Positions 20,220 through 31,714 of a stretch of DNA of 64,000 bases are shown here, in pieces. Source of the stretch: Mantis religiosa (Eukaryota; Arthropoda; Insecta; Mantodea; Mantidae); the NCBI GenBank assembly GCA_030765055.1, contig CM060958.1, forward strand, positions 106,242,090 through 106,306,089. The letters are read 5' to 3'. The translations under genes and the position numbers were made by a program. Below the pieces are notes generated by a model. The model saw only the letters and a list, made by a program, of their open reading frames with translations, was not told the origin of the DNA and searched no databases. Position 1 is the stretch's first letter, and each line of letters opens with the position of its first letter.

Positions 20220-21685
20220 AGAGATTCGAGTTAGGAAATACTTGGATGTGTATTAGGGAGTTTGGAGTTGATGTTTCAACGAGTGCAGAAGCTTTTAACA
20301 CATTTCGAGCATGATATGAGTTTGTGTGGAACACTTCTGAATAAACCCACATCACTTTAAAATAATACTTTGAACTACATAAATGAAAACGAAAGATTTT
20401 GGGACACATGTCTACCTGGACGTATTTTCTTGTTTCGGTGTAAGCAAGGTGTATCTGAATCACCTTGTAGATGTAATAAAGACCGACATTAGGTTAAGAT
20501 CACATCTTCCTCCGTTTGCATGAAGTATATCGCATAATTTCGTAATTTCCTGTCATTCAGACGCTCCAGTTTATAAACTCTTCCTCACTGAAGCACCAAA
20601 GCGACATCTTGTTCCGTATCATTATTAAGATCTCGTAACGTGCCTCATCTACCAAGCATTTGCATCCAGGTTATATTATCGTTTCCAAACCCAAACTGTG
20701 TCCTTTACCTCTATGGTCCGTGATTTACCTCTGATACATTTGAGGTTTACCATCTTCCTTTGTCCATTCTCGTAAACACAGTTCACCACATCTATTAACT
20801 CTCGGCACCATCTGTTGAGTGTGTAATGAAGCTCTGTGGGGTTCCTCTCTTTGAGATGAGGGCATTATTTTGCAACCGATTACGTGCTGAATATTTTAGT
20901 TCTTAACTCTGGAGTACCCACATATCCTTCCTTCTATACCTACATCTATTCTTCTTTCATGTTCACCCCTCTCTCTAACAAGTAGAGCTTGTGGAGTTAC
21001 AAGGAGACTATGTTGAAAAATAAATACAAAATAAAAAGCTGAAAATATTTGTTGTATCTTTATTAAGTCGGGTACTTTTCAGACTACCTAGGTATATCTC
21101 GTTAGGTTTATGTCAAATACTTTCCTTTTTAGAGTGAATTAATCTCGAGATATTCCTTGATATTTGTTAGCACTTACCAATGCTTTTACTTCTTCTTAAA
21201 TATGAATTCGTTATTCCATTTTTTCTGTTATACTTATGCAAATAAAATGGAATGTCAAAAGCATCCCATAGCCAGTGGCTCATAAAATCTCGTAATTAAC
21301 TAATATTAAGCCTACTGTATACTTCTCTTCTTATGTATTTCCAAAATAAAAGTAATAAAATCAATTTATAAATGTCTACTTCGGTCATGAAATAGATAAA
21401 ACGTTAGTGTCTTGAAGAATAGTTACTCAAAGGTGAGTATAACTCATGTGACTGCAGATACCATACTTTGTTATTTACTATCGCACTCGGCTCAAATGGT
21501 CTTCCTATTCAAAGTTAAAAGTGAATTTCTGCATTTACAGCTGATTTGTGCATGCCTTTAGTGTACTGTCATCGTTTCCTTCAAGTTCTTCATTTCAAAT
21601 CTGACAGGCGCACGAAATTTCACCTGCATGCGACTGGGTGTGCCACAGCGCACTTTGCACCTACATAAACTTCGCACGTAAAGCA
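20220..21685. other. No confident feature
   Basis: Short frames only. The minus strand of 20480-21010 yields patchy coding-like stretches in changing frames that I could not assign to any family. Confidence 0.35.
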
Positions 21686-21689
21686 TGTA

Positions 21690-22603
21690 TGAGGGCTGTT
21701 CAATAAAGAATGATCATAATATTTTTTTGACAACGTACCTTTACTCATCCTCATAATTTTGATGGTCCTTTTCAAAATAATTTCCCTGAATGTGATGCAC
21801 TTGTCCCAGCGTTTGTGCCAGTCTTCAAAGGCATGCTGGAAACAAGTTTTGAGAAATCCTTCAAAAATTGCCTCCGCAGCCTTCACCACTGCTTTTGATG
21901 ATGGATAATGTCTTTCACGAAGGCGTTTCTTCATGTTAGGGAACAGGAAAAGTCACATTAGGGCTAAATCTGGACTATAAGGAGGTTGAGGGATGCAGTT
22001 CACGTTGATTTTTGCAAGATATTCAGCAACAACGTTGGCAATATGTGGCCATGCATTATCTTGGTGCAGCATCCAGCCTGCTTCATGGAAATGTGGTCTT
22101 TTGCACCTGATATGGACTTGTAAGTTTTCAAGAAATCCCTATAGTATTGTCCAGTTACTGATGTGTGTACAGGTACAACATGCTGATAAACCATTCCATG
22201 AATATCAAAGAATGAGATTACCATAACTTTCCCAGCAGAAGCAACTACTTTTGCTTTTTGGGAGGTTGGTGACGAAGGAGATTCCCACACTGAGCTTTGC
22301 TGTTTGCTCTCAGGATCAAAATGATGTACCCAAGTTTCATCAGCAGTGATTACGTTTGAAAGAAACTCCGGGTCTTCCTCTAACATCAACTTTAACTGCA
22401 TGTTACCTCCATTGCAGTGGTAGGCGATACTGAACATCTTTGAATTTGCCTGGTTCTGACAGGCGCTTACCAGGAGTACCAGCTATGAAACTACTACAGC
22501 GTGATTATTTCACATTAAGCTAACAGAATACAATAAAATTGAATTTTAGTGTGACAAATTATGACTAACAAAATTATGATCCTTCTTTATTGAACAGCCC
22601 TCT
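21690..22603 (-). mobile_element. Internally deleted mariner element, copy 1
   Basis: Terminal inverted repeats (GAGGGCTGTTCAATAAAGAA at the left, the same complemented at the right with one change) are flanked by TA at 21688-21689 and 22604-22605. Length is 914 bp against about 1.3 kb for the related copy at 40025. On the minus strand the ATGGAGGTAAC start is fused directly to QLKLMLEEDPEFLSN, so the N-terminal DNA-binding region is deleted. The first catalytic Asp is in VITADETWVHHFDPESKQQS. The second region is frameshifted. The C-terminal part (RLRERHYPSSKAVVKAAEAI, FEDWHKRWDKCI) is readable at 21934-21620. Inactive. Confidence 0.85.
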
Positions 22604-22609
22604 TAAAGA

Positions 22610-23850
22610 TGATGTTGGAAATGTCCACATTTAGGGTATTCATTCCTCTGCAGGATGGCCAGTCTCTGTTTTCTAGTTCACCTTTGAGATGATAATATAT
22701 TTAGTATATATTCAGAATCTCCAGCACATGCTGCTTTTTCTAATTTTCTTTCTAGAGTTCTTCTTAAACTGTTTCTTTTGTTATGTCGCCAAACCCCACA
22801 CATAACTCACTACCGAAGATGGTTTTCATCTTGCTCAATGGTTCAAGCGGTGTCGCCTACAGCCCTTCTGAGTGGGAAGTGTGTTCCCACCCCCTTTGTT
22901 TACGAGCACAGACCCGCCTCTGCCTTGGGATGACGTCTATGAAACCCTCCGTTTGATCATACCTATGGAGAGCTTTGGTCCTTGTTAAAGGCGCCAGTTC
23001 ATTCACATCAAGGGAGATAACTCTATAAGTGTTAACCAAATAAGTGTTCCATTACTCTTAAATTACCTCAACCAGATAAGGGGTAATTATCAAAGCCCTC
23101 CGCGCGACGTCATACTTCACTAATGAATCGCCTGCAATCGTTCGATTTGATGCGTCGTTCACTCTAGTTTCTGATCACCAGGCAGAGTATTACTACACCA
23201 CAGTTAAAGATTGTTTTACTGCGATTGTCATGGTCATAAGGGAGAGCATAAGTATTTTAAGTACAATTTATGTGTTTTTTTACCTTTAATTTCTTTTGCT
23301 TCGCTTAAATATGTCCTTAATTACACACAATTTGGCAAAACCACAACTTTATTGACCAGTTTTCGTATTGTAAATAGAACATATTAGAGGTACTGTATAA
23401 CAGAGTTAACCTGAAGCCTATCTGTTTCTTTTCCATTCTGTACAAGTTTAGCTGACTGCTGATTACGTGGAAAACGTAACTTTAAATTTCTAAAAAACAT
23501 GCCTATGGAGTGAGTAAAAAGTATGAAACAATGCTATTATTTGTTTCAAATGGGAAGAGTTCTGTCTGTAGTGAATCAGATGCGTTAGAGCCTTCACCCT
23601 TGCCACCTCGTTATCCTCACTCTTTTTATATTTTCCTCTTTCTCGCACACTTGCGAGTGTTCGTGGCGCTAGACGTAAGGGAACACAAACTGAATTTTCC
23701 AAAGTTTTATAATAATACAGTTTTTGAAATCACAATTTCTACATGAATATTCGTATATTACACAAATGTTTTAAATATTTAGTTTAAAGTTAATTATAGT
23801 TTATGAACTACTTATTTTTCTAATCCAAAGAAAATACCAGCGGTGCATCC
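22610..23850. other. No recognisable feature
   Basis: Mostly AT-rich. A slightly GC-richer patch lies at 22850-23000, but I recognised no repeat or gene. Confidence 0.4.
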
Positions 23851-23854
23851 GTAT

Positions 23855-24103
23855 AGCTGTGAAATGTGTAGTGTTTAACGCCCGCTTTTACTACATACGG
23901 CACCGCACGCGATGACACTGATGATACATGAGATGAAGATGGAGCACCGGTGGAATGAGATGGCGGGGGAGACCGGAGATCCCCAAGAAAACTTACCCCC
24001 AGCGCCGTGTTGTCCACCACAAATCTCACTTTGCGGTCGCCTGGGATCGATCCCGCCTTGGTGAGAGCCAAGCGGTCTAACCACTAAGCCACGGTGTGGC
24101 CCC
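23855..24103 (-). repeat. SINE family C, full-length copy (-)
   Basis: The minus strand shows the tRNA-like head (GTGGCTTAGTGGTTAGACCG), B-box GGGATCGATCCCAGGCGACC, CGCAAAGTGAGATTTGTGG, a CT-rich middle, and the tail GCGGTGCCGTATGTAGTAAA. It is the best reference copy of this family in the window. Confidence 0.85.
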
Positions 24104-24109
24104 GTATAG

Positions 24110-25255
24110 CTGTGAATGTTACTTACGTTAAGAGATAATTCGTCATTGTCATTGTCTTTAACGTCTGAGTAATTCAAATTTATGATGATAGGTTCCAAAA
24201 TCTCATTATGTGCTATGTCTTTGCAAAAGTCGTCTTCTTGTATTTATCTCACGCAGTTTTCCGAATTTTGTCGTGTTACTTGTCAATTTCTTTGTGATTA
24301 AGTCGTTCAACGTCACTCAGTTTAAAAATATTATACGTGTTTGCAAGATTAACTCAATTGGATTGTTCTAGCACTAGTAAGGGGAGAAAGTGCATCGCGT
24401 CTCATTGTTCCAGCTGATATACTTTCATGGAAGAGTAACTGAATAATGCTGCTTTGAACTCTCTAGAGTAAATAGAGATTACGAACCATTCATAAACAAA
24501 GATATAATGTGACCAGACACGTTCTGCCAGACCAGCATGAAATGTATTGTTTCTTCTCATCGAATTTAACAAACACCTTCGCTTATTCAAAGTACATATT
24601 ACTTTTATCACGCCATGTCAAATGTATACGTTTCAGTTCTGAGTAATTTCAAATATACGTTTATGCATACATGCCAAACAATAATATTCATTACAGTTTT
24701 TTACGTCGCAATGCGTTGTTATGATATAATGGTATCTACTTTATTTATTTGTATTACGAAAACAATTTGAGCTAAAACATATGGAATTTTTACGGTTGTG
24801 TTAAGTACATTACTGTCTTCTTCCTCATGGACCAGTTTTTGCAAAATCTGAATTTTGTCTTAGCGCAAATAGTATTTATTAGAGATTGATTAGTTTGCTG
24901 CTCGTCACATTTCACTTAGGGAGAACGCAATACAACACCGAAAGTCTCCCCTTGGTTACTCACCTAGTAGTGCTCAAGGACAAACACCTTCCAATTCGAA
25001 ACATATAATAGTAACGTTATTGTTATAGTTTTGTAAAGTGATACTTATTAGAAAATCCGTATGGTATTAACACTTTTTCTTATTAGTATGGTTGTGAATA
25101 TAGCGTGACTTCTTTTTAATGGCAACATTTCTTTTCTTCATGTTTTTGGTATTCAGATCTCGGAACGTACAGGATTTTTGGTACTGTAATTTAAATTTAT
25201 TAGTTCGTATTACAGCAGATGAAATTTAAACCAAGTAAACACGTTCATAACAAAA
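24110..25255. other. No recognisable feature
   Basis: AT-rich, with short frames on both strands and no domain recognised. Confidence 0.45.
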
Positions 25256-25261
25256 TTAGTG

Positions 25262-25526
25262 GTGCTTTGTTGATGAATTCACTTCAAAAGTTGCTCAAAA
25301 TGGCCTCCATTTACTGCCAAACAATGCCAAAGTCTGTCTTTGAAATTAGTTAACGTATCCAGCATAACTGTTTTCATGATCAGCTGAATTTCTTGGCTAA
25401 TTCTTCGCTTTAATTCTCTTGTAAACTCTCGGCCCTTGTAAACCCTCCACTCCAAATATCCTTACAAAAAAGTCTAAGGGATTCAGGTCAGGAGATATTG
25501 GCGACCATTCAATACTTCCTCTTCTG

Positions 25527-25610
<84 letters not shown>

Positions 25611-26012
25611 GGGGGATTCTGGGTTTATCTCACCCACGGCTGTTTTAGGGCTTATTTCGCCCTCTTCAGCCAGTCCTCTTTTGCCAATCTATATTCCTGT
25701 AAATTCATGATTTAAGTAATTCATCACCTAACTTTGATAATGTACTTGCGAGTACATAAATGTAGGTTTCATTTCACTGATAACAAAATATAAAGAAGTT
25801 CAACACTATTTGTAACTTATTTTGGCTTTCCGGACTTTGCCTTATTTTCAACACTTGCAGTTTCATTGAACTTTTTCAAAATTTTGCTTACCATAAATGA
25901 GTAATCCTTCCTTCTGGATGCATTTCATTAAAACAAGACACAAAGGTCTTCCTCCTATCACCATATCCGATCATCATAGTGTTTCAATTCTTTGTGTTTC
26001 TGTAAGTTGTGC
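25262..26012 (-). pseudogene. IS630-type transposase relic, split by LINE tail
   Basis: The N-terminal helix-turn-helix region is readable on the minus strand at 26010-25850: AQLTETQRIETLMMIGYGDR, then SCFNEMHPEGRITH and KFNETASVENKAKSGK. The C-terminal part is at 25510-25262: SPDLNPLDFF with the likely last catalytic acidic residue, LEWRVYKG, then FKDRLWHCLAVNGGHFEQLL. This order fits insect IS630/mariner-superfamily transposases. The middle, including the first two catalytic residues, is missing. It is replaced by a LINE tail and CTA microsatellite at 25527-25700. Confidence 0.65.
25527..25700 (-). repeat. LINE 3' tail ending in (TAG)n microsatellite
   Basis: Minus-strand CTGAAGAGGGCGAAATAAGC and CAGCCGTGGGTGAGATAAAC lead directly into an array of about 28 TAG units (25610-25527). 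A LINE 3' UTR with a trinucleotide tail is the simplest reading. The LINE assignment is inferred from layout and from the similar arrangement at 3001-3520. Confidence 0.5.
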
Positions 26013-26014
26013 CA

Positions 26015-26930
26015 TGAATAATTACTTTCAGGAAGATTTTGCAATGAAGTAAGTATTGCTGTCCAAATAGCTTAGCTTTGTCTGTATTTGTTCATTCCAG
26101 AGCCACATACTGAAGTAGCATACTGTATTGTTTAATTCAAAACCTCTTAAATTTGAAGTAGTTATGCATTTTCCTTTGTTCAGTACACATACTGTAAGGC
26201 CCTAATACATGTAAATTGCAGTTTGAAGGGGTATTTGTTTGTACGTTCTGAGGCTCAAGACTCTGGAGTGCAGAAAAAAGAAATGCTACTTCAAATAGTT
26301 GCAACAGTGGGATTACAGGCATTGAAAATCTCCGAAGTGCCATCATTGTTGTCTCTCTCTGTAAGTTTTTGGAAATACACAAGCAATCTCGGATTCTTTT
26401 TGAGCGTGGCAGTATGGCACTGTACCGATAGATGGGTCTGGAGGTTCCACCCTTTCAAAATGGCGGTAAGTTCCAGCAAGAAGAAATTGCGTGGTGTTAT
26501 TCGATTATTATAGAATAATAATTATTTATGGCACTAGTGAATCAAGAGTATTCTATCCACGAGTGGAACTGTCAATTTCTGCGAGTGTGTAATTCTTAAT
26601 TCACTATTACTAAGCAAGGATATATCCAACACATGCTCTAATCATTAAGGTGGTTTACTACTTGTGTGGTTGCCTAATACTTAATATGACACAATCGACG
26701 TTGGCTAGGTTTAATTGTTGGTGTAGTTTGAATAACAAATTCGGTAACTGATTCATTAGTTGATTCATATTAATTAACAAAAATGTTTATTGAAACTTAA
26801 TTGAAAAAAGAGGACATATCTATACCAGACAAAGTTTTTGAGGAAGGCAAAAGTGTTTTATCAGATTTTTTACCAAGCAAATCTAAATCTATATTCGAAA
26901 TCTAGTGATTGTATGTGTTATACATTGGTT
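26015..26930. other. No recognisable feature
   Basis: AT-rich. A 96-codon plus frame (26223-26513) has no recognised motif. Confidence 0.4.
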
Positions 26931-26934
26931 AAGT

Positions 26935-27560
26935 CACGTGCAGCTTTGGGAGAGTATAATGCACAACTTGGAGATTGCGTTACACTATTTACATCTCGGA
27001 GAACATTTTGAAAATGTCCTCCACAAACATCATGTTTGCACTCGTCTCACCATATTCTCTGAAGTTATACGGAGATGATATCGAATTGACAGAAGGTTAT
27101 TTCCAGCAAGATGGAGCAACGTGCCATACATCTAATGACACCATGGAACTTGTAACCAGTTTATTTGATAATGGAATTATCTCAAAAGTCTGTGGCCCCC
27201 AGATACCCTGACCTAACCTCACCGGATTTCTTCTTGTGGGGATATCTAAAAAATAGTGTACAAGAATAAGCCACGGACATTTGATGTTCTCAAGGAATGC
27301 ATTTGAACCGAAATAAGTGACATTGGTGAGGATACTCTCCGTAAAACTTCAGAGAATACGGTGACACGAATGCAAACATGTATAGATGCTGGTGGAGGAC
27401 ACTTCCAACATTTTCTCCGAAATGTAAATAGTGTAATTTAATCTCCCAATTGTGTATTATATTCTCCCAAAGTTTCACGTGTATCCTGTTATATTTTCAA
27501 AAGTTATGGCCCATTGAAATGATTCAGGTTTATATGGATCGCACTGTGTTAGTGTTAGTT
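26935..27560 (+). mobile_element. DDE transposase fragment flanked by 150-bp inverted arms
   Basis: Between the arms, combining frames, are EGYFQQDGATCHTSNDTMEL (candidate second catalytic Asp), PDLTSPDFFLWGYLKNSVY (candidate third) and CIDAGGGHFQHFL (C-terminal motif). These are typical of an IS630/mariner-superfamily transposase end. The sequence at 27331-27484, which encodes that C-terminus, is repeated in inverted orientation at 26935-27085. The two arms are about 80 percent alike by eye, so the fragment can fold back on itself. The N-terminal half of the protein is absent. Confidence 0.65.
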
Positions 27561-27564
27561 TAAT

Positions 27565-28470
27565 AAGATGAGTTATAATTAAAGTGAAACTTTACAAATA
27601 ATTGTTGGATGAATGTACGAAACCTATTGATTACTTTGGAAAATGCAGACGAAATACAGGAACGAGTGTAACTTTCTTTTGTTGTTGAAAAATGTATGCA
27701 TCGCACATGGAGGCTTTGGCATAGCTTCAATCTGACTGTAAAAGTTATTGTTCGTGCTTCTAATTGACCTCTTTTTCAAGTTAATGACAAGTTTCAATAG
27801 AACATAAATTTGTTCATTTTAGGACAGCCTATTGATGTACACAGAGAGCTAATATCTGTTGCTGATGCTTAACTCTGAATCCTGGGGACAGAAGACGTTA
27901 ATGTAGCTATGGGAGGAGATGCACTACTTTGAGAGAGGTTATGTATTTACATGATAATGCCTCTTTGCTAGATCCTGAAGTCAAGAGAGCGTTACTTACC
28001 CAGCCTTTGTTCAGACTTTCAGTTTAGGCATTGACAGCGTTACTCGTTGCCGCTCGTAAAAAATCTCGCCCAAATGGGCCCCAAGGGCGCACTTGCCCTT
28101 CCGATATCGGCAGGCCACTTTACACGCACGCTTGCTTCCAGAGCTTTATTTCATCTCAGCCAGCGTTTTCCAAAGTTATTGCATGTTGCTTTCCGTGCCT
28201 CGATGTTTTGGCATGTTATCAGCTTTTGGTTTGAGGATGTTAAATCTAAGGTGACCCAGTCATTACATCAGAATGTAAACCTTTCAGCTTGTGTTGGCTG
28301 ATGATTTTAAACAGTACTGAAGTTTTACTTTGGTAATTGATTGTTCTTTCACATTAAACTTATGTAAGATAAAATTGGATAGGTTGAATCAAGCTAAAAA
28401 CTTGAAAGTTATAGCTGGGGTTGAATTTGCTTGGGCCCATGGACTGTAACACCATGGTCTTTGAGCTATA
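27565..28470. other. No recognisable feature
   Basis: Short frames; the two overlapping plus frames at 28031-28301 show no known domain. Confidence 0.4.
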
Positions 28471-29223
28471 GAGCCCTATTTACCACTTTTGGTCCCCAAT
28501 CTACATTATCCTGATTATCCTTATTTCCGACTTTTCTTTGCCATTTATTTCTCACTAAACCTAAGTACTTGCCTATTTGGAATACATTGTTTCTTGATTT
28601 AACACTCAATAACTTTTTAACTAAAATTTCACTAGGTAACATAGTCCAATTCTTTATAAGTACTTTATCTCTCCATTTCTGTTTCCTCACATTCTATCAA
28701 TGATTTTTATTTCAATAATTTTCATTTATTTTCGTATTACTCAGTATACACTTTCCTTGCTGTTCTCTCCACCAAGATTTTTAAGCTTATCATTCCTGTT
28801 CTGACCCATGCAAAGCCTTCTCTTGTCATTTTGTCACAATTATAAACATATTTTTCTCTTTCCCAATTAATTTTTATCTCTCTTTAAGTATAGTGAGGTT
28901 TTGGAATTTAAACTAACCATTATATCCTGACTTTCTATATCTTCTATCCTCATTTTAACTCTTTTCCAGAAATCTTTCTCTACTCTATTACTATCCCTCC
29001 ACATATCCTCAGAATTTCTTGTATACTTTTGTATACTCTTTAATATATTTTTGCTGCATTTCTTAACACTGCTTCAAATATGATTAGTTTCCAATTCTTG
29101 TATTCTGAGCCAATATTTCAATTCTCTTTCCATAATTTTAGATTTGCTACCATATATTCCAAACTCCAATTGTGCAACTCCATTTGGTAATATTTGTAAG
29201 CCCAAACTTAGTTTTAATAAACC

Positions 29224-29235
29224 CCTATATACCTT
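29224..29235. repeat. Target duplication, left copy
   Basis: CCTATATACCTT is repeated exactly at 30537-30548. The pair flanks the Penelope-like insertion, and one copy is sufficient for the LINE reading frame. Confidence 0.75.
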
Positions 29236-29445
29236 CAGTACGTAAAATATGAAGATATTAACAGTGAAGCAAACAAATATATACAAATATAACAATTTTT
29301 AATTTAAAACTTCATTTATCTTATAAGAAATGATGATAATTCTGATAAATTCTCCAGTGATCGCGATTTCATGTAAACTTATACATATCTTTAGCTGAAA
29401 ACAACAAAGCTGTCGCCATCGTTACTATACAGTAGGTGTTAATAT

Positions 29446-30007
29446 TGTAACGGGAGCGCTGGAACACCCAGTGAACCAGCTGGGAACGGAAGGCAGGGGG
29501 AGGACCGCGTTAGCCACACCTCCCCCTCGTTTGTCTTGTAGTGGTGACAGGCAGGGGTTGGGAGGAAAAACATTAGTGTGCCGTCTGTTTCTGTCCACCT
29601 GGTTCCAGAAATTACGTAATCTGGAACATTCTCCTGGTCACTAGAAACCGGCGATATTCCTATATAAAGAAGGTTACAGACAGACGGAGTTGAGTTGTTG
29701 GTCAATCAGTTGGTTAGTGTGTGTGAGTGAGGACAGTTCTTGGTGTAAGAAGGCAATGTTAGTCAGTGACGTGTTAATGTACGAGAAGATTGTGCAACGG
29801 AAGACTGTACGTAACTGTGAAGGTGTACCGGAGTTTATGTAATCGCGAGTACAAGTGAAGTTGTAACGGACGAACTGGTAAATTGTAATTGTGTGCAGCA
29901 AGTAATTTTGTGTAATTGGCAAGTGTTAAACTGTAAGTCGGTGGAAATAAAGAACACTGTTGAGTGGTGTAATTGGACTTTTTATTCCACGAACCCACAA
30001 AGTCACA
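29446..30007 (+). mobile_element. Solo LTR of gypsy-type element
   Basis: This 562-bp sequence aligns end to end with the LTRs at 43630 and 45342, but is more diverged. It starts TGTAACGGGAGCGCTGGAAC and ends CACAAAGTCACA. It keeps a TATA-like CCTATATAAAG and an AATAAA signal before the end. ATAT flanks both sides (29442-29445 and 30008-30011) as target duplication. No internal region remains, as expected after LTR-LTR recombination. Confidence 0.9.
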
Positions 30008-30039
30008 ATATGTTCTTGTTAGTACTACCAAAATCTGAA

Positions 30040-30430
30040 AATAAAACAAATTTAAAAACAGAATTGACTGCCGGTATTTCAAAATTCATTACGAGATATT
30101 TGTTTTTTAAAATAAATATCTTTTCCCAACCCTTAAATCTATCGGATTATTTAATTGTTTTAATAATTTAACTTCTGGATTTCTTTCATGGTTAAATGAC
30201 CAAAAATGATCTGCTACGGCCGATTAATCAGTACGAAAATGTTCTTCCGTTCTGGTTTCTAAATTACGCTTTGTCTTTCCAATATAAATTTTATCACAAT
30301 TGAAACAATTAATCTGATAAACACCAGAATTTTTATTATTAGGAATTTTATCTTTTATGGAGAAATGCAATATATGTTTAATACTATATTTATTTTGAGG
30401 AACTAAAGTTATACCAAACTGTTTAAATTT
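30040..30430 (-). pseudogene. GIY-YIG endonuclease fragment, second Penelope family
   Basis: Minus-strand translation gives KYSIKHILHFSIKDK, then GVYQINCFNCDKIYIGKTKR (30330-30270), NLETRTEEHFRTD, a stop, and AVADHFWSFNHERNPEVKLL. GVY, YIG, the R-x-x-EH segment and the H-x-x-N-H-E segment are the expected GIY-YIG landmarks. The sequence differs clearly from the element at 11.7 kb, so it is another family. One in-frame stop interrupts it. It belongs to the insert at 29236-30536. Confidence 0.75.
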
Positions 30431-30536
30431 TTTTTAAAATGTTTATTAACCCAAAGGAGAATTCTTTTAAGAATTATTATCATTTCTTATAATATAAGTG
30501 AAGTTTTAAGTTACAAATTATTATATTTGTGTATAT

Positions 30537-30548
30537 CCTATATACCTT
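30537..30548. repeat. Target duplication, right copy
   Basis: Exact copy of 29224-29235. Confidence 0.75.
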
Positions 30549-30971
30549 ATTTACTTTATCCCATCCTTTCTCTACGCCCCAAATTTCAGCTCCATACAAC
30601 ATTTTCACCTCGACCACTGCCCCATATGTTCTCTTCAATCATTTTATTTGTATCCCCGTTATTTTATCCCCATATGGTCTGATAACTTTCATTACCAGTT
30701 TCGCTTTAGCTAATACTGTTTTGTTTTGCTCAATCCATCTACGTCTGTTTAGCCATACTCCTAGATAATTAAATTTCTTTACCACTCCAATTTCATTCCC
30801 TTGCCATCTCCACTTTTCATCCTTCCTTAACTTATTACTTTTTGAATACCATTACTTTTGTTAGCGTTTATTCTCAGACTCCATTTATTACGAAATTCCT
30901 GTATGGCTCCCATAATTTTATATACTCCTACATTTATCATAGATTCTGCAACAAGATCATGAGCAAAAACC

Positions 30972-31155
30972 AATAAATGGATGAAACGATTTTCAAATGA
31001 GCCCTGAGTCCATAGAGCTTAGTTACCCGAAATTCATCTTTCAGGATAACGGAAACCCAAGAGAAAAACCTAATAAAATAACTCACCCTGGCCGAGATTC
31101 GAACTCGAGTCCCCTTGAACATGAGTCAGACGCGTTACCATCTACGTTACAGAGA
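30972..31155 (-). repeat. SINE family A copy (-), 3'-truncated
   Basis: The complement reads GTAACGTAGATGGTAACGCG (head), GGGACTCGAGTTCGAATCTC (B-box), TTTTTCTCTTGGGTTTCCG and CTCAGGGCTCATTTGAAAA. It adjoins the broken LINE reverse transcriptase. Confidence 0.75.
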
Positions 31156-31159
31156 ATAA

Positions 31160-31710
31160 GGCCGCACCAATCAACGCCAGAGGTCCGGATCACCAAGTAG
31201 GTGTTATCAAGGTGACATGCCACACATCCATAGCGATGTGGAAACGGGTCGTTTAACTGAACTCAGTGGTGTGTTGCCAGAAACCATGGCAACGTGCCAG
31301 AAAGTCTTCTTCTTCCAAAGACTTACTGGCATCAACTTATTCCGGAGGAGGCACTTAAATTGCTTGCGCGTCAGGGTATCTCCAAGAATGCCGCATTTCA
31401 CATTTACGCCCCATCAAACCTTCATGTTATTCACTGCTATCTAGAACGTGCTTGCGTGGGAGCATAAATTAATATTAAATCTGTCGAAGTTCAGCCTGGT
31501 AGTGAGAGATTTGTGGTAAGGCAAGATACAGCGGACGATGACAAGGGTTTCGCATGTCGCCACCCGTTATTTTAGCTTCCGTGTTGTCTGCATTTTCAAT
31601 TTCAACGAAAGTACAAATTAATTCCTCCAATTGACAAAATAAATCAAATTAATACACTTTTGCCTTGAAAAAGTCAGCATGGAAAGTATTTCTTGAAAAG
31701 GTAAAAGTCA
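31160..31710. other. No recognisable feature
   Basis: Overlapping frames on opposite strands at 31207-31444, no family recognised. Confidence 0.4.
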
Positions 31711-31714
31711 TATT

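Larger units (their letters stand above)
29236..30536 (-). mobile_element. Penelope-like element inserted in LINE
   Basis: A 1.3-kb insert bounded by the 12-bp duplication CCTATATACCTT. Its outer parts form an inverted repeat: 29277-29356 pairs with 30456-30536, sharing TTATAAGAAATGAT and TTTAAAACTTCA-type blocks. Inside is a GIY-YIG coding fragment on the minus strand and a solo LTR inserted later (29446-30007). Without the LTR the Penelope remnant is about 735 bp. It is a 5'-truncated copy. Confidence 0.7.
28480..30965 (-). pseudogene. LINE ORF2 with RT end, interrupted by nested insertion
   Basis: On the minus strand the upstream part (30965-30537) contains FAHDLVAESM, a changed form of the RT FADD motif. 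Next come EFRNKWSLRINANKSKVMVF, FNYLGVWLNRRRWIEQNKT and MLYGAEIWGVEKG. The frame continues after the insertion at 29235 with no base lost: KGWDKVNKVYRGLLKLSLG spans the junction. Downstream are RIQELETNHI, WKRVKMRIEDIESQD and, near 28500, WTMLPSEILVKKLLSV and LGLVRNKWQ. This matches the LINE at 9300. Several stops and the RT D-to-H change make it inactive. Its 5' part is cut by a SINE at about 30975. Confidence 0.7.
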
